Below, one piece after another: positions 47,970 through 58,160 of a DNA stretch of 64,000 nucleotides. This DNA comes from Cytophagaceae bacterium SCN 52-12 (GTDB lineage: Bacteria > Bacteroidota > Bacteroidia > Cytophagales > Spirosomataceae). The number at the start of each line of letters is the position of its first letter. Within the stretch, counting starts at the first letter, position 1. The position numbers and the translations under genes were made by a program. The notes beneath the pieces were generated by a model. That model did not search any database. It was given only the letters and a program-made list of their open reading frames with translations, and was not told the origin of the DNA. The DNA lies in the NCBI GenBank assembly GCA_001724175.1, contig MEDT01000039.1, forward strand, positions 28,007 through 92,006. The letters run 5' to 3'.

Positions 47970-49205
47970 TTATTTCAACGGCTTTTCCCAGTTGGCGCGC
48001 CCGCCTGTTGTCAGGAGGAATTTCATGGCTTCCCGGTGGGCGGTCAGCTGCGCATTCAAAAGCATTTCGGGCGTATGAACGGCCGGCTCCTTATAAACAT
48101 TCGTGCCTGTGTATACATGGCTTGCCGATTCGATGACCACGCTCAGCGCGCCGCAGTGAAGATTCAGCGCTGTATCGAAATTATAGGCAGAGGGCTTTAT
48201 CCCTGACGAATTGGTCTCGCGGGCAAGGTCTTTTGTACCTTGCAGCCCTTCAAGAGTAAGCGCTCCGAGTACCTGTGCGTAAAGAGAATCGAAAACCGGG
48301 CGCAGGATTTCCTCTGCGAAGGGCCGATGCATTTGCATATAATAATCGTTGCGGGCGACGCCGGTATGCATGTTAAGCACGAGGTCCGGCTTTTCCCGTT
48401 CGGCAAGGTCGAAGATGGCGCGGGTTTCGGGTTGTGGCTTTCCGAAGAAGTCATCGTGCATGATGTTGACCCCGGCGTCATTGGGGTATCCGCCGGGAAA
48501 GCCGAACTTCGAAAAGTCCATAGGGATGAATTCTTTGACATCGGGCCAGCCTATAATCGTACCGTCCTGGTTGCCGCCCGTATTTAAGTACTCGTGCACC
48601 AGGTAGGCTTCGGGGCTGTCGCCCCTGTTGAACCCCATCCGGACAGGGACCCTTGCCCGGCCGTCCGGGTTGACGAGGGGGATTATAACAATCCTGTCGA
48701 GCGAGTCCGGCATGGCATGGATGGCGGGCCATTTCTTCTTGTTGAGATCGGCTCCCGTCTCGAATACCGAAAGCAGGTTGATCATCCCCATAATCGGCTC
48801 CAGCTCGAATCCATGAACGCCCGACAGGGCGAACATTACGGTTTTGTCATAGTCCGGTCCCCGGTAGGCACGGATGTTCCGGACGCCCCGCGAGCCTGAA
48901 AAAGTGGTCGTCCCCTTCCCGTTACGGGCTTGCCCATAGAATACGCCCATGATGGGGCGTCCTCCGGCCGACTTGCCGATCACTTCCACCCGGCCTCTTT
49001 TTATTTTTTTATGGAGAAATTCGGATACTTCATCCACCGTAGCCACCCAGAAAGGAGGAACGTCATCAGCCTCCCGGAGATAACCTTCCGGGAAAGTATA
49101 GGTGCCGGCTTTCTGGCTGATCACAGGCGCCTGCAGACAGGAAAGGAAGACAGCGGAGAGTATCATCCTCCAGCCTGTTTTGCTGCACGATAGCAGATTG
49201 TTCAT
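47970..49205 (-). CDS. M14-family zinc carboxypeptidase-like peptidase
   Basis: A 411-residue exported protein. After a signal region (MILSAVFLSCLQAPVISQ) the M14 fold is recognisable: SAGGRPIMGVFYG, the Zn motif HxxE in LSGVHGFELEP (His131, Glu134), IIPLVNPDGRARVPVRMGFN, LVLNMHTGVARND with the third Zn ligand, and the catalytic Glu in LSVVIESASH. Peptidases of this kind in glycan loci may trim peptide from glycopeptide or peptidoglycan substrates. It is the distal gene of the minus-strand set that begins at 58116, although 90 bases separate it from the isomerase-like gene. Confidence 0.87.
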   Translation of the reverse strand: MNNLLSCSKTGWRMILSAVFLSCLQAPVISQKAGTYTFPEGYLREADDVPPFWVATVDEVSEFLHKKIKRGRVEVIGKSAGGRPIMGVFYGQARNGKGTTTFSGSRGVRNIRAYRGPDYDKTVMFALSGVHGFELEPIMGMINLLSVFETGADLNKKKWPAIHAMPDSLDRIVIIPLVNPDGRARVPVRMGFNRGDSPEAYLVHEYLNTGGNQDGTIIGWPDVKEFIPMDFSKFGFPGGYPNDAGVNIMHDDFFGKPQPETRAIFDLAEREKPDLVLNMHTGVARNDYYMQMHRPFAEEILRPVFDSLYAQVLGALTLEGLQGTKDLARETNSSGIKPSAYNFDTALNLHCGALSVVIESASHVYTGTNVYKEPAVHTPEMLLNAQLTAHREAMKFLLTTGGRANWEKPLK

Positions 49206-49295
49206 GGCTCTCTCGTTTGAATAAAATTGGTCATTAACGGTATCCGGAAATCCTCGTGAAAACGATCAGGACCGAAACAGCGTAAAGAACTGCTG

Positions 49296-50249
49296 TCAGG
49301 CCTTTTGCCATAATTCTCTTATTTTTTCCAGGTCGCGGCGCATAGCGTCAAATACGGTTTGTCGATCGAGCGTAATGTTTTTATGGCCGTGCTCTGCGCC
49401 GCCCAGCGGGTATTCATAATGCAAGGATACCGGCACCCGGAGATTGTAATCTTTGAGGAGCCGGAAAAACGAGAGGAAATCGACCATTCCTTCCCCGATC
49501 GGGCAATCGGACACTTTCCATTTTCCGTCAGTCTTTTCCCACCTGAAATCTTTCAGGGCAAGGGTCGCGATTTTATCCCGGACAAGCTTCAGCCCGTTTG
49601 CCCACGACAGGCCGCCTTCCACAACGGCATGCCTGATGTCGTACTGCAGTCCGAAATCCTGCTTCTCTACGTCCTTTACCAGCTGGAAAAGCTCCCAGAC
49701 CGAAGCGCCGATATAGTTGCCGGCGTGATTCTGATAGCAGCCGGTGATGCCCAGCTTCCTGTTCAGGGCGGCCAGCTGCCCGACGCGCTGCCGGTAGTAG
49801 TCGACCGATTCCGGCATGGTTTTGTCTTTCAGGTAATGAAAGTAGTTCATCCGGTAGAACCTGAAGCCTGATCTTGCCGCGGTTTCCAGCACGCTCCTGT
49901 CCGTCGGGTTGTCTGCGTCGAGTACCGAGCAGGTCATCATCAGGGGACTGAGCCCCGCTTTTTTAAAGGCTTCTGCCGCCTGCGGCAGAAGCTCCCCGGC
50001 CCGGTCGGGCTCCACGTGCCCGTTGGGACGTACGGAAAGGTCGACCCCGTCGAAGCCCATATCCGCGGCCGCCTGCGCCATATCGGCCAGGCCGAGGAAC
50101 TGGAGATGTTTTGAAAAAATGCTGACATTCAGCGCATGGTCTTTGCTGCCTGTAGCGGCGGCGTGAGCGCTTGCAGGTATTGCCAATCCCGCGCCGAAGA
50201 GGGCGGTGTTTTTCAGGAATTGGCGGCGGCGGATCGTATGCAGCGGCAT
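49296..50249 (-). CDS. Tat-exported sugar phosphate isomerase/epimerase-like TIM barrel
   Basis: A 317-residue protein with a twin-arginine signal (RRRQFLKNTALFGAGLAIPA). The barrel is of the xylose-isomerase-like/AP endonuclease 2 type (PF01261): DMAQAAADMGFDGVDLSVRP, FRFYRMNYFHYL, LGITGCYQNHAGNYIGASVW, FGLQYDIRHAVVEGG, IATLALKDFRWEK and VPVSLHYEYPLGGAEHGHKN, which supply likely metal-binding His, Asp and Glu residues. Family members isomerise or epimerise free sugars. Export suggests action on sugars in the periplasm. It lies between the two-module hydrolase gene and the peptidase gene. Confidence 0.87.
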   Translation of the reverse strand: MPLHTIRRRQFLKNTALFGAGLAIPASAHAAATGSKDHALNVSIFSKHLQFLGLADMAQAAADMGFDGVDLSVRPNGHVEPDRAGELLPQAAEAFKKAGLSPLMMTCSVLDADNPTDRSVLETAARSGFRFYRMNYFHYLKDKTMPESVDYYRQRVGQLAALNRKLGITGCYQNHAGNYIGASVWELFQLVKDVEKQDFGLQYDIRHAVVEGGLSWANGLKLVRDKIATLALKDFRWEKTDGKWKVSDCPIGEGMVDFLSFFRLLKDYNLRVPVSLHYEYPLGGAEHGHKNITLDRQTVFDAMRRDLEKIRELWQKA

Positions 50250-50327
50250 AAACGGGAAGTTTAAATGTCAGGTCTTTTTTTACGCAGGTTTGCTGTCAGG
50301 GCCGGGAAAAGGCGGTATTACGACGCG

Positions 50328-52733
50328 TCACGGCCAGTTGAGATGCTTGTGCAGGAACCGGAAGACCCCTTCGTTACGGGAAGCGTGCCCGCCGTTGAAG
50401 AATTCGATATCGGTTCTTTCCTCATACCCGAACTGGTCGTAGAGGTGGCTTACCTTGGCGTATTCATATGCCACCCACTCGTCGGGCTGAACGGTGTCAT
50501 GACGCCCTCTTTCCACCATAAAAGGCCGCGGGAAGATCAGGTAGGCCATTTCGGCGTAGCTGAAGGTGCTCCCCATGTTGAAGTAGGGCATCTCCCATTC
50601 GATCGAATTCATAAAGCTCCTGGGAAAATGCGTATCGACCACCTTCCGGCTCCAGTCGCCGAAGTCGCCGGAGCATATCGAGAGGCAATACCCTTCCAGG
50701 ATAGACGGGATCCGCATTGCCATTTCACCGCCGTAGCTTTTACCGTAAAATGCGATCCTGTTTTTATCCACGCAGGAAAGCGATTGCAGCCAGTTCAGTA
50801 TCTGGGCATGCTGGGAAAGCACGAACGAGAACAGCGTTTTTTTGATGCCGTTCCCTTTCCGGCTCAGCCAGCGGTAGCGGTCTTCACCGTTGTACAGGCC
50901 ATAGGGGACAAACACGATAAAGCCCTTGTCGGCCAGCCGCGCGCCGATATCGTAGTAGCTGGTGTTGCCTTCTATGATTGTAGACGGAACGCCGTTCCTT
51001 CCATGCTGAAGGACTACGACCGGCCTTGCGGGCCCTTGCCCGATATCTTTCGGGAGAAGGAGGACGCCGGCTGCCGAAAAACCCTCATAGACGTCGAGCA
51101 CTACTTCGTAGCCTGTCCAGAGCTTTTCGTCGTAGATCTTCCTGGACCTGGGCGCCGGGGCCACCAGCGGGTCTTCAAACTCGCCGATGATCTCTTTTGA
51201 AAAGTATTCCCGGTAGGGGACCAGCTTTTCCTCGAAAGGCGCGGGATCCAGGTAAGGGTGATAGCTTTTGGTGCTCCATTGCTTATTAGCCCATTCCGGC
51301 ATTATTTTGTGAAGGAAGAACCGGTTCCTCTCGTAGTCGGATACCCGCAGCGCCCATTGCACGTGGTCGGTGAGCTCCCTGAGCTGCCTGACCTGGCGGT
51401 CTTCGGGGTCAAACGATTTCCGGCGATCGGAAGGCATGGATCCGGAGGCTTTTTCCAGCCGGCGGACCCCCAGGTAGCCGGCAAAATGCCCGAGCGCTTC
51501 CGCGGAGCCGAACTCCACCGGTTTGTTTTGAGGGCCCGCTACCAGCGTCCGCTTCTGAAACCCTGTCTTTACCAACTGTCCGATCCGGTCAAACTCCTTC
51601 TTAACCCCGGCATAGGCAGGGGTAGACAGGAGCCCCTTGTAGCCGGAATACCGGTACAGCCTCGAAGAATCGGGCCTGGGGCCGTCCCAGATCTCAGGAA
51701 TGGAGCTATATTCGACCACCAGGGCGTTGGGAGCCGCAAGGCCGGCAATTTCCGCATCGCCGAATTCACTCACAAGTCCCCATACGTTCCGGTAGATGGG
51801 TTCTTCCCAGGCGCGTTCCCTGTCGCTGAAATAGCCGCTTACCAGGGCGGCGTCGATCCTCGGGTCGATAGCGGCCGAGTAAAAGGCGATGAGGCCTCCT
51901 TCGAGGTATCCCGCCACGCCGATTTTCCGGGGCTCGCCGTGAAACTGTTTGAACCAATCGACGGCAGCCAGGACTTTTTCGATCTCGTAGCCGATCAGGT
52001 GCCTGCCCATATGGAAGGCCTGCCGGTAAATCCATTCGCGTCTCGACTGCCGGTAATCCTGGTCGGCAAGCACCATTTTCCGGTCGATCAGAACCGGTAT
52101 CAGCACTTCAAAGCCGTTTTCCGCGAGCGTTCTCGCAAACTGGGATGTCGGGGCGATTCCCGGCGCAAGTCCCAGGAGCTGCTCGGGCGTCTGGTCTGCG
52201 TCGGGAAGCGCGATAACAGAGGCCGCCGGCCGTCCCGATTTGGGCTGAACAAGCAGTCCTTCACCGTAAACCCTTTCCAGCACCGGCCAGCGTACCTGGA
52301 ACACCCTGTATGCCGGGGTTTCGGCGATCAGCACCGAGTCTCCGGCCACAGCATATTTTTCCAGGTAAACCGGCTTGCTCCAGGCAGGCAGCGCAGGATT
52401 ATAGTTCGGGGCGCCGCTACCTTCTCTGTCGAGCACTCCTAAATATTTTTTGAACCGCGCCTTGTTTTCTTCGACCGACTGCTGATAGCGCTGACGCGTG
52501 CTGAAATCGCGGTTCCAGTACCGGGAGCGCGTACTTTGCGCTTCCTGTATTTTCCGGTCTGCGAAGGAATGCGCCTGTTCCAGCAGGTGGGCCGACAGGT
52601 TTCCTTCGAAGGTGAGCGGCGATGTTTCAGGCATGCAATCGGGAGCTCCTGTCTTATTTTCCGTTCCCTGGCTTTTGACCGGGTAAATGCTCATCCAGAA
52701 AAAAAGGAACGTTAAAACAGTGCAGGGTTTCAT
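50328..52733 (-). CDS. Large two-module alpha/beta-hydrolase (esterase-like)
   Basis: The ATG at 52733 is preferred because it begins a clean signal peptide (CTVLTFLFFWMSIYPVKSQ); the product is about 801 residues. Both halves look like alpha/beta-hydrolase modules. The first (about 140-400) has YGEGLLVQPKSGRPAASVIA, KIGVAGYLEGGLIAFYSA, with the nucleophile elbow reading GYLEGG so that Ser is replaced. The second (about 520-800) has FSAAGVLLLPKDIGQGPARP, the intact elbow FYGKSYGGEMA (Ser666), ERGRHDTVQPDEW (Asp) and EFFNGGHASRN (His), of the dienelactone-hydrolase/acetyl-xylan-esterase kind. The second module is therefore probably catalytic and the first degenerate. It lies 91 bases after SusD. 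Confidence 0.8.
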   Translation of the reverse strand: MKPCTVLTFLFFWMSIYPVKSQGTENKTGAPDCMPETSPLTFEGNLSAHLLEQAHSFADRKIQEAQSTRSRYWNRDFSTRQRYQQSVEENKARFKKYLGVLDREGSGAPNYNPALPAWSKPVYLEKYAVAGDSVLIAETPAYRVFQVRWPVLERVYGEGLLVQPKSGRPAASVIALPDADQTPEQLLGLAPGIAPTSQFARTLAENGFEVLIPVLIDRKMVLADQDYRQSRREWIYRQAFHMGRHLIGYEIEKVLAAVDWFKQFHGEPRKIGVAGYLEGGLIAFYSAAIDPRIDAALVSGYFSDRERAWEEPIYRNVWGLVSEFGDAEIAGLAAPNALVVEYSSIPEIWDGPRPDSSRLYRYSGYKGLLSTPAYAGVKKEFDRIGQLVKTGFQKRTLVAGPQNKPVEFGSAEALGHFAGYLGVRRLEKASGSMPSDRRKSFDPEDRQVRQLRELTDHVQWALRVSDYERNRFFLHKIMPEWANKQWSTKSYHPYLDPAPFEEKLVPYREYFSKEIIGEFEDPLVAPAPRSRKIYDEKLWTGYEVVLDVYEGFSAAGVLLLPKDIGQGPARPVVVLQHGRNGVPSTIIEGNTSYYDIGARLADKGFIVFVPYGLYNGEDRYRWLSRKGNGIKKTLFSFVLSQHAQILNWLQSLSCVDKNRIAFYGKSYGGEMAMRIPSILEGYCLSICSGDFGDWSRKVVDTHFPRSFMNSIEWEMPYFNMGSTFSYAEMAYLIFPRPFMVERGRHDTVQPDEWVAYEYAKVSHLYDQFGYEERTDIEFFNGGHASRNEGVFRFLHKHLNWP

Positions 52734-52824
52734 AGTCGAATCAAAGTGGGTCAAACGGAGAACAGGCATTTTTATTCAGAATATCGGGATAACGTTTTAG
52801 TGAAACCGGCACCGCCGCGGTCCG

Positions 52825-54615
52825 TCAGGGGATCGTTTCCAGTGGCGGAACATTGTTCTCTGCGCCATCGTAGCCGATGTTCTGGTTGATGCGTCCCAAC
52901 GTATTGGCGGTAATCACATTTTGCGGCACGGGCCATAGCATATGCTGGGGGTTTAAAGTAGCAACATTTCCGAAATATTGAAAGCGGGGTGTCCCATAAA
53001 AATGATTCACCCGCTTGACCCTGTCGTGATACCAGTTTTTGGTGCTCACACCGGAAAGGGAATACCCTTCGCTGCCCAGCTTTGCAAATATGAACGATAC
53101 GCGCACCATTTCGGAGTGCCTGGGCTCTTCCAGGTACAGCTCGCGGGCGCGCTCGTCGAAAATATAGTCGATGGTCACGTCGGCCGCACTGATAAGAGGC
53201 GCTTTAGCGCGCTCCCTGATGAGATTGATATCGGCTGCAGCCAGGCCCGGCTGCCCTTTCCAGTAGTATGCTTCGGCTCTCAGGAGATAGGTTTCCGCCA
53301 GGCGGAAGATGTACCAGTCGGCCTGTCCGCCATGCGGCTGCACCCAGTACGGCGTTCTTGGCGTGGGCGTGAAAGTTTTATAATACGGCCAGCTATACCA
53401 GATTTCGGTCGTGTCGGCCAGGTTGGTTATAAACCTTTTGTTCAGCGGCTCGCCGAAATTCGGGGAATTGGGGTCGGCGGTAAGGATCTCGGAAGTTGTT
53501 GCTCCCATTTCCACCCAGTTGCAGTTGGCCCGGCGCATGTCCGTTGTATTGTCCCACCTGTAGCTTTTTTCATTCCAGAGGCCGTAGATGAAATAGTTGT
53601 TCGTCCGTACGGCCGCGTCCCCGGAGCCGAGCGTGTCCCCGGAAGGAGTGTTCCAGTTGGTGGCCCTGGCGCCGGTAGCGTCGGGAACACGCCAGTAGGA
53701 AGGCCCGAAATGACGCATGGAGAAGGTGCCTCTCAGATCCCACCAGGTCTCGGGAGCCTGGTCGGCCCTGTCTACGGTAGCGTAGATGGTTTCGGTGTTT
53801 TCGGAAGCATTTTTGTTTTCCGCACGGTGGAGGTCCCACATCAGGTTGTAGTAGGGATTGTTGCGGTTGACCCCGAAGCGGTTCTTCATGAGCGAATAAG
53901 GGCCGTCGATCACGGCGGTGGCAGCTTCGATGGCTTTGTCAAAATCGGCGTTGGCCAGGTATATTTTGGCTAAAAGGTGGTTTACCGCACCTTTTGTCAC
54001 GTTTCCGAGACGCGCCGGCATGACAGGAAGCCATTCTGCGGCAAACTCCAGATCCTTCTGAAGCTGGGCCAGGATCGCCCACCTGGAAGTGGATTGATAG
54101 TCCAGCCTGGCTCCGGTGAGCTCCTCGCCCACCCAGGGGATGTCCCCGTAAGAGTTGACCAGGCGGTAGTACCAGTAGGCTCTGAACCAGTAGGCTTCCG
54201 AGAGGATCCTGTTCCTCACCGCCTGGTCGGTCCATTCGATGTCGTCTATCCTGGAAATAATCGTATTGGCATTCTTGATATAGACATAGCCGTTCAGGAA
54301 AAGATTATGGAGCGCTGAACGGCCCCCGACCGTTGAAGGCGTGTTTTTGGTGAAATCGCACTGCTCGAGAGAGCAGGCCAGATCGGTATACATGAAATCG
54401 AGCGCCAGGAAGTGAACGGCCCTGTCGCCGTGGTTGTCGGCGTTCATTTCTTTCCGGCACCTGACGAGCCCCGACTCAAACCCTGCTTCATCTACAAAGA
54501 CGTTTTCAGGAGCGTAGAACGATTTGGGATCCGGCTTCAGCCAGTCCTGGGAGCACGAAGTGCCGACCAGCAGCAGAACTGCTGAAAATAGTTTTGAAAA
54601 ATATGTCTTCTTCAT
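52825..54615 (-). CDS. SusD/RagB family lipoprotein (locus 3)
   Basis: A 596-residue SusD-like lipoprotein with lipobox GTSC (signal LFSAVLLLVGTSC, mature CSQDWLKPDPKSFYAPENVF). The RagB features are RILSEAYWFRAYWYYRLVNS, YGDIPWVGEELTG, IFRLAETYLLRAEAYYWKGQ and DERARELYLEEPRHSEMVRV. The last block is a variant of the usual E-x-x-x-E-x-x-F-E-x-H/x-R-F-x-D motif. It forms the surface lid of the SusC encoded 33 bases upstream. Confidence 0.95.
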   Translation of the reverse strand: MKKTYFSKLFSAVLLLVGTSCSQDWLKPDPKSFYAPENVFVDEAGFESGLVRCRKEMNADNHGDRAVHFLALDFMYTDLACSLEQCDFTKNTPSTVGGRSALHNLFLNGYVYIKNANTIISRIDDIEWTDQAVRNRILSEAYWFRAYWYYRLVNSYGDIPWVGEELTGARLDYQSTSRWAILAQLQKDLEFAAEWLPVMPARLGNVTKGAVNHLLAKIYLANADFDKAIEAATAVIDGPYSLMKNRFGVNRNNPYYNLMWDLHRAENKNASENTETIYATVDRADQAPETWWDLRGTFSMRHFGPSYWRVPDATGARATNWNTPSGDTLGSGDAAVRTNNYFIYGLWNEKSYRWDNTTDMRRANCNWVEMGATTSEILTADPNSPNFGEPLNKRFITNLADTTEIWYSWPYYKTFTPTPRTPYWVQPHGGQADWYIFRLAETYLLRAEAYYWKGQPGLAAADINLIRERAKAPLISAADVTIDYIFDERARELYLEEPRHSEMVRVSFIFAKLGSEGYSLSGVSTKNWYHDRVKRVNHFYGTPRFQYFGNVATLNPQHMLWPVPQNVITANTLGRINQNIGYDGAENNVPPLETIP

Positions 54616-54648
54616 TCGCTTAAGAATTTTCTTAGCCTGACGATAGAT

Positions 54649-57600
54649 TTACAGTGAAATATTTAACCCGAACGTAAAGGTGCGGGGCATCGGGTCCATC
54701 CCTGATTCGGGGTCCCATCCCGGCCATTTCGTAAAGGTTGCCAGGTTCCTGACCGAAGTGAAGACCTGCGTGTGGTTGATACGGTACCGCTGGAGAAAAT
54801 CGGACGGAAGATCATAGGAGAGCGAAACGTCCTGGATCCTTACGAACGATTTCGGTTTATAGACCATGATCCCGCCGCCAAAAGCCGCAAGATAGGTATT
54901 GAGCCTCGGGTACTCGTTGCTGGGCCGGTCTGCGGTCCAGTAGGGTACCGGGCCGTTCCAGCGGTTCCGCCTGTCGTTCTGATCCCAGGCTAAGTTCAGC
55001 CCGTCGCCGTATGCACCCATGTGCCCGAGGTCGGCCCGGACGAACAGGGAGGCTGTAAAGCGCTTCAGGAAGTGGACATCGTTTCGCAGCCCGAGGCGGT
55101 ACCTCGGATTTTCAAACCCGATAAATTGCTTGTCGAGAAGGTCTACGTACCGTTTGTCGCCGTCCACATCGACAGCTTTGAAATCGCCGGGCTGCAGGTT
55201 GTACTCGGCGGCGAGGGCCGCTTCCTCCGTCTGCCAGATCCCTGAAATATCGTAGTCCCAGATCACGTCCAGCGCTTTTCCCGGAAACCACTGGTTTGAA
55301 AAGTCGGGGATCTCGCCGGTGACCTGCTTTCCCAGCAGCGTATAGGTGCCATAGTCGCCGAACAGCTTTTTGATCTTGTTCCGGTTGAGGGAAAAGACAA
55401 AATTTGATTTCCAGAGGACGTCCGGGGTTCTGAGGTTGACGGTATTGACGCTGATTTCCAGTCCGCGGTTGCCGAGCTCTCCCAGGTTGGACATGAGGCT
55501 TGTGAAGCCGGTAATTCTGGGAAGCACCCGGTTCATCAGGAGATCGGTCGTGTTCATGTCGTATGCGTCGGCGGTCACCTCCACCCTGTGATCAAACAGG
55601 GAGATGTCGAGCCCGGCGTTGAGAGAGGTGGTTCTTTCCCATCGCAGCGAACGGTTGGACAGGGTGGTGGTGTAGGTGCCTACCCTGACGCCCGACCCGT
55701 CATACCAGAGGCTTGAATTGACCTGCGCCAGGGCGGAATATATCCCGATGTTCCGGTTCCCGTTCGCTCCCCAGGAAAGCCTCATTTTTAACCTGTTGAC
55801 GGCGTTCGATTTGAAGAAATCCTCCTCGGAGATCACCCAGGCAACTGCTACGGAAGGGAAGGTCGCCCGCGGGTTTTCGGCGCCGAAGGCGGAGTACCCG
55901 TCACGCCGGACCGAAGCGGTCAGCAGGTATTTTGACATCAGCGAGTAGTTGACTCTGGCCATTAAGCCGTCGCCGGTGCTCCTGGAATCGTTATTGAGGA
56001 TGTTGGGGCTGTTGCCGAACTGCAGCCCATGGTAGCTCAGCTCCTGGTTAGGACTGAAGCTCTGGTTGCCCTGGGTCGTTACCCACGACTGGTTGGACTC
56101 GAGGTTGGCGAGCAGCGTCACATCGAGGCTGTGCGCGCCGAGGTCTTTTTTCCACGACAGGATGTTGTCGAGCATCCAGTTCATGCTTGAAGACTCCTCT
56201 CTTTCTCCGGAAGGGGTTTCGTTCGGAAGGCCCCCGAGCTTTTCACTTATTTTTACGAACCGGTAATATTTCCTGGCCTGGTACTGCGGTTGAAAGGAAG
56301 ACTTGAACCGGATCCCGAACGGCAGGCTGATCTCGGCATACAGGTTGGCGAAAAGGCTGTTGGTTTTGTCGAGCAGGTCGGTGCGATGGTAGGCAAGAAG
56401 CGGGTTGTCGGTATGCCCGTGCGGGAGGCGCTTCAGGTTTCCCTTGTCGTCGTACATCTCTGCAAACGGGCTGATCGCGTAGAAGGCGCCCGCCGGGATC
56501 GTACCCTCATTCCGGTCGGTGAACTGAGAATTCATGCCGACATTCAGCCAGTCTGTGATTTTGAAATCGACATTCAGCCTGGACCTGATGCTGGAGAACT
56601 GATCGCCGACCCTGATCCCCTCGATGTTGTTGTAACCGACAGACCAATAGTAGCTTGCCCTCTCGGTACCGCCGCTGACGCTCACGTCGTAATCCTGTCT
56701 TACGCCTTTCCGGAATACTTCGTCGTATATGTCCATAGTTTTCCCGGCAAGGTAGTTATCGCGCTCTTCAGGGAAGAAGCGCAGGCGGGAGAGCCATTCC
56801 AGGGTGTTGTCCTGAAGGGGAGTAGGGCTCATGGCGCGCCACTGATCGATCGGTATATCAGGAGGAAGATTGCCGGGGTTCGAGTAAAAAGCAGGGTTCT
56901 GCGTCGGGTTGATCTGCCTGAGGTGATCCTGCCGGTATTGGATATATTCTTCCGGCCCCAGCCCGCGGCGTTGATTGTAGTTGCCGGTCACGCCGAGCTT
57001 GGTCGAGAAGTTGATGACCGGTTTGCCGTCCCTGCCCTTGTTGGTCGTGATCAGGATCACGCCAGAGGCTCCGTTCGAGCCATACACGGCGGCCGCGCTG
57101 GCATCTTTCAGGATGTCGATGGTCTGGATGTCAGAGGGGTTGATGTCCCGCAGGCTTCCTTTAAAAACCGCGCCGTCGAGAACGATCAGCGGGTTGGTGC
57201 CGGCTGAAAGGGATTTTGGCCCGCGTATTTCCGTAGAGCTTCCGCCGGCGGCATAAGTGCCCTGGTTGGCGTTGAAGCCCGCAACGGTGCCTGTCAGCAT
57301 TTCCGTGACCTGGTTCATGGCCTGGGTTTTGAAGTCATCTCCCTTTACCCGCGTAACAGAGCCGGTAAGGTCGCTTTTTTTCATGGTCCCATACCCGACC
57401 ACGACCAGCTCATCGAGCGTTTTATTATCGGCCACCAGCGAAATATTGAACTCCGTCCGGTTTCCGACCGCCACTTCCTGGCTGACATAGCCTACGAACG
57501 AGAAGATCAGAACGGCATTTTCATCCGGTACATCTATTGTAAAAGAACCTTCCGTATCGGTCGTCGTCCCCTGCTGCGTGCCTTTGACCAGGATGCTCAC

Positions 57601-58116
57601 GCCGGGGAGCGCTTCTCCCTTTTCATCGGAAACGCTACCGCGCACGGTAACGCGCAAAGGTTTCGGCAAGAGCTGCAAGGGAAGCGAGACCGGCTGTGAC
57701 AAGGAAGTTTTTTCAATCCCTGCGGGCGGCGCTATCGGTTCCGGCTGCGGAGCCCGCCGAGGCTCCGGGTCCTTCTTAGGGACAATCAGGTAGGTGTTTT
57801 TGCGGATTTCTACTGCGTGGAGACCGGTTTCGCCGAGAATGGATTCGAGTATCCCGGCTACCTTTCCCGAATGTTTAACCTTGCCGGGGTCCGCTATCAG
57901 GCCCTGCAGCAGGTTGTCGTCAAAAACGATATTGATATTGTGCTTTTCCTGCATATCGAGCAGGATGTCCCTTAACCGGATCGCCGGGTTTCCTTGCTGG
58001 AGGGAAACGTTTGCCTTACTGTAGGCCAGCGCCTGACCGTACAGGATAGGCGGAAATAATGATACCAGCCATATTCCCGAAAGACAAAGGATGGCGTTTC
58101 GTACGAATGCTTTCAT
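54649..58116 (-). CDS. SusC/RagA family TonB-dependent transporter with STN domain (locus 3)
   Basis: An 1155-residue transporter. After the signal region comes an STN domain at about 40-115 (NPAIRLRDILLDMQEKHNIN, IVFDDNLLQGLIADPGKVKH), a Pro-rich linker, a carboxypeptidase-D-like domain (VRGSVSDEKGEALPGVSILV, VLIFSFVGYVSQEVAVGNR), DELVVVGYGTMKKSDLTGS, plug (QVTEMLTGTVAGFNANQGTY, LIVLDGAVFKGSLRDINP, ASAAAVYGSNGASGVILITT) and a barrel ending in TFGLNISL. It would import the glycan of locus 3 and signal to the FecR encoded 44 bases upstream. Confidence 0.97.
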   Translation of the reverse strand: MKAFVRNAILCLSGIWLVSLFPPILYGQALAYSKANVSLQQGNPAIRLRDILLDMQEKHNINIVFDDNLLQGLIADPGKVKHSGKVAGILESILGETGLHAVEIRKNTYLIVPKKDPEPRRAPQPEPIAPPAGIEKTSLSQPVSLPLQLLPKPLRVTVRGSVSDEKGEALPGVSILVKGTQQGTTTDTEGSFTIDVPDENAVLIFSFVGYVSQEVAVGNRTEFNISLVADNKTLDELVVVGYGTMKKSDLTGSVTRVKGDDFKTQAMNQVTEMLTGTVAGFNANQGTYAAGGSSTEIRGPKSLSAGTNPLIVLDGAVFKGSLRDINPSDIQTIDILKDASAAAVYGSNGASGVILITTNKGRDGKPVINFSTKLGVTGNYNQRRGLGPEEYIQYRQDHLRQINPTQNPAFYSNPGNLPPDIPIDQWRAMSPTPLQDNTLEWLSRLRFFPEERDNYLAGKTMDIYDEVFRKGVRQDYDVSVSGGTERASYYWSVGYNNIEGIRVGDQFSSIRSRLNVDFKITDWLNVGMNSQFTDRNEGTIPAGAFYAISPFAEMYDDKGNLKRLPHGHTDNPLLAYHRTDLLDKTNSLFANLYAEISLPFGIRFKSSFQPQYQARKYYRFVKISEKLGGLPNETPSGEREESSSMNWMLDNILSWKKDLGAHSLDVTLLANLESNQSWVTTQGNQSFSPNQELSYHGLQFGNSPNILNNDSRSTGDGLMARVNYSLMSKYLLTASVRRDGYSAFGAENPRATFPSVAVAWVISEEDFFKSNAVNRLKMRLSWGANGNRNIGIYSALAQVNSSLWYDGSGVRVGTYTTTLSNRSLRWERTTSLNAGLDISLFDHRVEVTADAYDMNTTDLLMNRVLPRITGFTSLMSNLGELGNRGLEISVNTVNLRTPDVLWKSNFVFSLNRNKIKKLFGDYGTYTLLGKQVTGEIPDFSNQWFPGKALDVIWDYDISGIWQTEEAALAAEYNLQPGDFKAVDVDGDKRYVDLLDKQFIGFENPRYRLGLRNDVHFLKRFTASLFVRADLGHMGAYGDGLNLAWDQNDRRNRWNGPVPYWTADRPSNEYPRLNTYLAAFGGGIMVYKPKSFVRIQDVSLSYDLPSDFLQRYRINHTQVFTSVRNLATFTKWPGWDPESGMDPMPRTFTFGLNISL

Positions 58117-58160
58117 GCGGATCGATTAATAGTTAAGTTTTTTGTTTAGGCCTGGATTTC

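Noticed and set aside
51258-52442. A 394-codon plus-strand open frame opposite the two-module hydrolase gene
   Set aside because: No signal peptide, domain or ribosome-binding context, and opposite a coherent hydrolase.
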